Part shown: positions 61,605 through 64,000 of the stretch, in pieces
Position numbering within the stretch: position 1 is the first letter of the stretch
Layout: each line of letters opens with the position of its first letter
Assembly: GCF_022568815.1 (NCBI RefSeq)
Contig: NZ_JAKZHX010000001.1
Location: forward strand, 868,001-932,000
Source of the DNA: Undibacterium paludis
Lineage (GTDB): Bacteria > Pseudomonadota > Gammaproteobacteria > Burkholderiales > Burkholderiaceae_D
Direction of reading: 5' to 3'
DNA: 64,000 nt
Position numbers and translations under genes: made by a program
Notes under the pieces: generated by a model
What the model saw: only the letters and a program-made list of their open reading frames with translations
Told to the model about the DNA's origin: nothing
Database searches by the model: none

Positions 61605-62321
61605 ATGAGCGATAACAAGACCAGCCTGACAGCACGCCTTTTGCATAGTGCAAGAGACCTGGTCTGGCAGGATGAAACACCGGTACGCATGAGCAGGCCT
61701 GAGGCAATGCCAATGCCTGAAAATGTTCCTGCGACACCGGTCAATCCAGAAAGTACCCAGGAGATACCTGAGACAGGCATGGGCAGGGATTTATTCCAGC
61801 TCGTGATGGAAAGACCTACTGCCTATTCTGCCCTGACTGAAGCCATCGATGCCCTGGCAGAACTGCCCATGGATGAAGCCACCCGATATCGATCAGCCTT
61901 TGCCGTGTTGAAAAAAACCCAGCAGCGCACCGTGGAACAGATCGTGCAGGCTATTACTACCCACCTGGATGTGCTGGCGGCAGAACAAAGCCGCTTTGCC
62001 AATCAGTCACGTGCTGCAGAAGACGATGAAATCAATGCGCGCCTGGAGGAAGTCAAGGCGCTGCATAACGCCATCACTCTGGGCAGGCAGCAGATGGACA
62101 GCCTGCGCAGCGAGACCGAGCAACGCATACGCAAGATACAGGAAGACCTGGAACACAAGCGTGCCCGCGCCACAGAGCTGGAACTCGCGGCAGACATGAG
62201 AAAAAAAGCCATAGAGAAAACCATACAGGACTTCAGCAGTGCGGCAAACAGTGTCAAAGCGAGGCTGGATGCTGATCAAGAACGTGTAAAGCGACATCTC
62301 ACAGTGACTGCAACAGCCTGA
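61605..62321 (+). CDS. Hypothetical coiled-coil protein
   Basis: A 238-residue protein that I do not recognise by family. It has a Pro/Glu/Met-rich segment (about residues 24-60), a helical region (about 65-125), and a long coiled coil with charged heptads (about 130-230, for example INARLEEVKALHNAI and EQRIRKIQEDLEHKRARA). No signal peptide or membrane helix is seen. ATG 61605 follows GGAGCAAGCA; an open extension to 61482 runs over the operator array and is rejected. It is the first gene of a cluster with a membrane coiled-coil protein and a periplasmic binding-like protein. Confidence 0.7.
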   Translation: MSDNKTSLTARLLHSARDLVWQDETPVRMSRPEAMPMPENVPATPVNPESTQEIPETGMGRDLFQLVMERPTAYSALTEAIDALAELPMDEATRYRSAFAVLKKTQQRTVEQIVQAITTHLDVLAAEQSRFANQSRAAEDDEINARLEEVKALHNAITLGRQQMDSLRSETEQRIRKIQEDLEHKRARATELELAADMRKKAIEKTIQDFSSAANSVKARLDADQERVKRHLTVTATA

Positions 62322-62368
62322 ACAGACGATGAAACATCGTCTTTGACAAGAACCAATAGAGAAAGATC

Positions 62369-63430
62369 ATGAGCGAACATATCCCTGGCGTTCCCGCCAG
62401 TTTCAAACCCAAATCCTTCTGGGAAAAACCCGAAGGCGTGACCGGTCAGATTGTTGCCGTCAGCGCGATAGGCGGTGCAGGCTACCTGCTGTACCAGGCT
62501 CTGCCAAAAATCATCACCCTGCTGGAAAACACTTTATATGCAGGCGCACTTGGTGTGGCAACCATCGCCTTTGCCTATGTGGCGACGGACCGCCGCTTCT
62601 GGCGTCTTGGCTCTTACCTGTATCAGAATTCCATGCGCGCCATCACCCGTCTGTTTGTCGAGATAGATCCCATAGGCATCATGCAGACCTATGTGTCCGA
62701 ACTGGAAAAGAAACTGGGCAACATGAACAGCCGCATTGCCAGCCTGGGCGGCATGATACGCGCCTGCCAGGAAGAAATACGCAGCAATGAAAATATCCGT
62801 AACAAATCCTTGCTGATGGTGAAAGAAGCCAGCAAGACCGGCAAGACCATCGTGATTGCCGAAGAATCGCGTCAGGCCGGCCGCATGCAGGAAGCCAATA
62901 TCACTTACCAGGACCTGCTGACCAAGATGCAGTTGTTGTATTCCGTGCTGGTGAAATACCAGGAAATTTCATTATTCCTGATCAAGGACATACGTCGTGA
63001 AATTGACGTCAAGCAGCGCCGCAAAAAAATGACGGATGCAGCCTATTCTGCCATCAAATCTGCCCGCAGCATCATCAACGGCGACCCGGATGCCCGTGCC
63101 ATGTTTGACATGGCCAATGAATACCTGGCCAATGATTATGCAATGAAGATCGGCGAGATTGAAGACTTTGTCCGCATGTCCGATACTTTTGTCAGCACCA
63201 TCGATTTGCAGAACGGCATGTATGAAGCCAGCGCCATGAAGATGATAGAAGAATGGGAAAAACGTGGTGACTCCATCCTGCTCGGCGCTGACCAGAAACG
63301 CCTGATCATAGAAGGCAGTTATGCCGGAAAACCGGTTGCAGAGACAGAACAAAAACCTGCCAGACCAGGGACAGGTGCCAGCGAAACCAATGGCAATAAG
63401 CCACCCAGGAACTGGTTTGACCATCAATGA
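62369..63430 (+). CDS. Hypothetical membrane-associated coiled-coil protein
   Basis: A 353-residue protein with two N-terminal hydrophobic segments (about 27-45, IVAVSAIGGAGYLLYQALP, and 52-72) that may form a membrane hairpin. A long helical part follows (about 95-230; YVSELEKKLGNMNSRIASL), then a region with DFVRMSDTFVSTIDL and a flexible C-terminal tail rich in Pro, Gly and Thr. It may be a scaffold linking the cytoplasmic coiled-coil protein to the envelope, but this is inference. It starts 47 bases after the previous gene and ends 66 bases before the next; a shared transcript is likely. Confidence 0.72.
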   Translation: MSEHIPGVPASFKPKSFWEKPEGVTGQIVAVSAIGGAGYLLYQALPKIITLLENTLYAGALGVATIAFAYVATDRRFWRLGSYLYQNSMRAITRLFVEIDPIGIMQTYVSELEKKLGNMNSRIASLGGMIRACQEEIRSNENIRNKSLLMVKEASKTGKTIVIAEESRQAGRMQEANITYQDLLTKMQLLYSVLVKYQEISLFLIKDIRREIDVKQRRKKMTDAAYSAIKSARSIINGDPDARAMFDMANEYLANDYAMKIGEIEDFVRMSDTFVSTIDLQNGMYEASAMKMIEEWEKRGDSILLGADQKRLIIEGSYAGKPVAETEQKPARPGTGASETNGNKPPRNWFDHQ

Positions 63431-63496
63431 TGATGTACGCGTCACTCGCAATGTAGACGCAGTTTCATGAACACAAGCATACACAAGGAGAAAAAC

Positions 63497-64000
63497 ATGC
63501 TTAAACCTTTACCACGCCTGTTGCTGATTGCCACCGTTGTCGGTGCCGGCATCTATGGCCTGAATACCTATGTCAAAAACAATGGCAGCCTGAAATTCTG
63601 GACAGCAAAGACTGCCGTCCCTGCTGCGATAGAAATCCCCACCCAGGCCAGCATGCCGAATGAGACCAGCAGCAGCGCTGCCTTCAACCTGGCGCCGGCC
63701 ACGGGTAATTACCAGGCCCGCATGCTGGTGCTGCCATGGAATGCAGAAACATCCATCCACTATGCCAATGGCGACACGACGACAGCACCTGGCAGCCTGA
63801 TGGACAAGCATGGCGTACACCTGCAACTGGAACGTCAGGATGACTATGCACAAATGATTGCCGAACAAGCGATTTTTGCCGGTGAAGTCGCCAAGGGTGT
63901 CGCTTACCCTGACAAAGGTGCAGCCTTTGTCGTCATCATGGGCGATGGCGGCCCCGGCTATTTTGCTGCTGCCCGGGAAAGCATGAGCAAACTCGGCCAG
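63497..64000 (+). CDS. Periplasmic substrate-binding-like protein (3' end cut by window edge)
   Basis: The first 168 residues of a larger protein. An uncleaved signal anchor or membrane helix lies at about residues 6-24 (PRLLLIATVVGAGIYGLNTY), followed by a flexible region and a domain beginning MLVLPWNAETSIHYANGD and SLMDKHGVHLQLERQDDYA. From memory this resembles proteins annotated as phosphate ABC transporter substrate-binding/OmpA family, in which a PBP-like domain is followed by an OmpA domain; the OmpA part would lie outside the window. ATG 63497 has AAGGAG six bases upstream. It is the third gene of the right-edge cluster. Confidence 0.75.
   Translation, partial: MLKPLPRLLLIATVVGAGIYGLNTYVKNNGSLKFWTAKTAVPAAIEIPTQASMPNETSSSAAFNLAPATGNYQARMLVLPWNAETSIHYANGDTTTAPGSLMDKHGVHLQLERQDDYAQMIAEQAIFAGEVAKGVAYPDKGAAFVVIMGDGGPGYFAAARESMSKLGQ

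Overview
The window reads as ordinary chromosome of a mid-GC Gram-negative bacterium. Sec, Tat and lipoprotein signals, a 1586-residue NAD-glutamate dehydrogenase, an AHSA1/ArsR pair, KdpDE and TatD together suggest a betaproteobacterium, most likely Burkholderiales/Oxalobacteraceae (Undibacterium-like). The taxonomy is inferred from gene content and protein style, not from a marker gene. I see no rRNA, tRNA, CRISPR array, insertion sequence or prophage. Genes are densely packed, many are translationally coupled, and convergent genes are usually separated by hairpin terminators.

Layout. 1-8.3 kb: truncated low-molecular-weight phosphatase, GNAT acetyltransferase, TPR-methyltransferase fusion, MAPEG protein, a Tat-exported molybdenum hydroxylase with its 2Fe-2S subunit, and a LytS/LytTR two-component pair. 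8.3-24.3 kb: secreted M13 and M28 metallopeptidases, a small secreted protein coupled to an SMI1/KNR4 protein, the large glutamate dehydrogenase, two coupled unknown genes, a second M28 peptidase, ArsR with a double-AHSA1 protein, and a parvulin lipoprotein. 24.5-30.4 kb: a papain-like/alpha-beta-hydrolase fusion, a DEAD-box helicase with two DbpA-type domains, and a LysR regulator. 30.7-34.4 kb: an operon of a membrane M48 peptidase and three AIM24/TIGR00266 proteins. 34.5-47.7 kb: SDR, NIPSNAP, two solute-binding proteins without permeases, a PLP deaminase-family enzyme, a degenerate GGDEF protein, a secreted S15-type hydrolase, a DMT exporter, TatD, and a second LytS/LytTR pair plus a receiver-only protein. 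47.8-58.3 kb: S9 peptidase, an active/inactive M16 pair, a chemoreceptor, a membrane glutaredoxin, a tiny secreted protein with twin CX3C motifs, and a POT peptide transporter behind a palindrome-rich AT-rich leader. 58.4-64 kb: a kdpDE-type pair whose KdpD lacks the Usp region, divergent from a three-gene envelope cluster that starts behind five helically phased TTAC repeats and runs off the right edge.

How the genes may work together: exported and cytoplasmic peptidases (M13, two M28, C1-like, M48, S15-like, S9, M16 pair), a peptide transporter, a family-5 (peptide-type) binding protein and a catabolic glutamate dehydrogenase are what a protein- and amino-acid-consuming heterotroph would need. 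The least explained blocks are the M48-AIM24 operon, the right-edge cluster with its repeat array, and the protease-hydrolase fusion.
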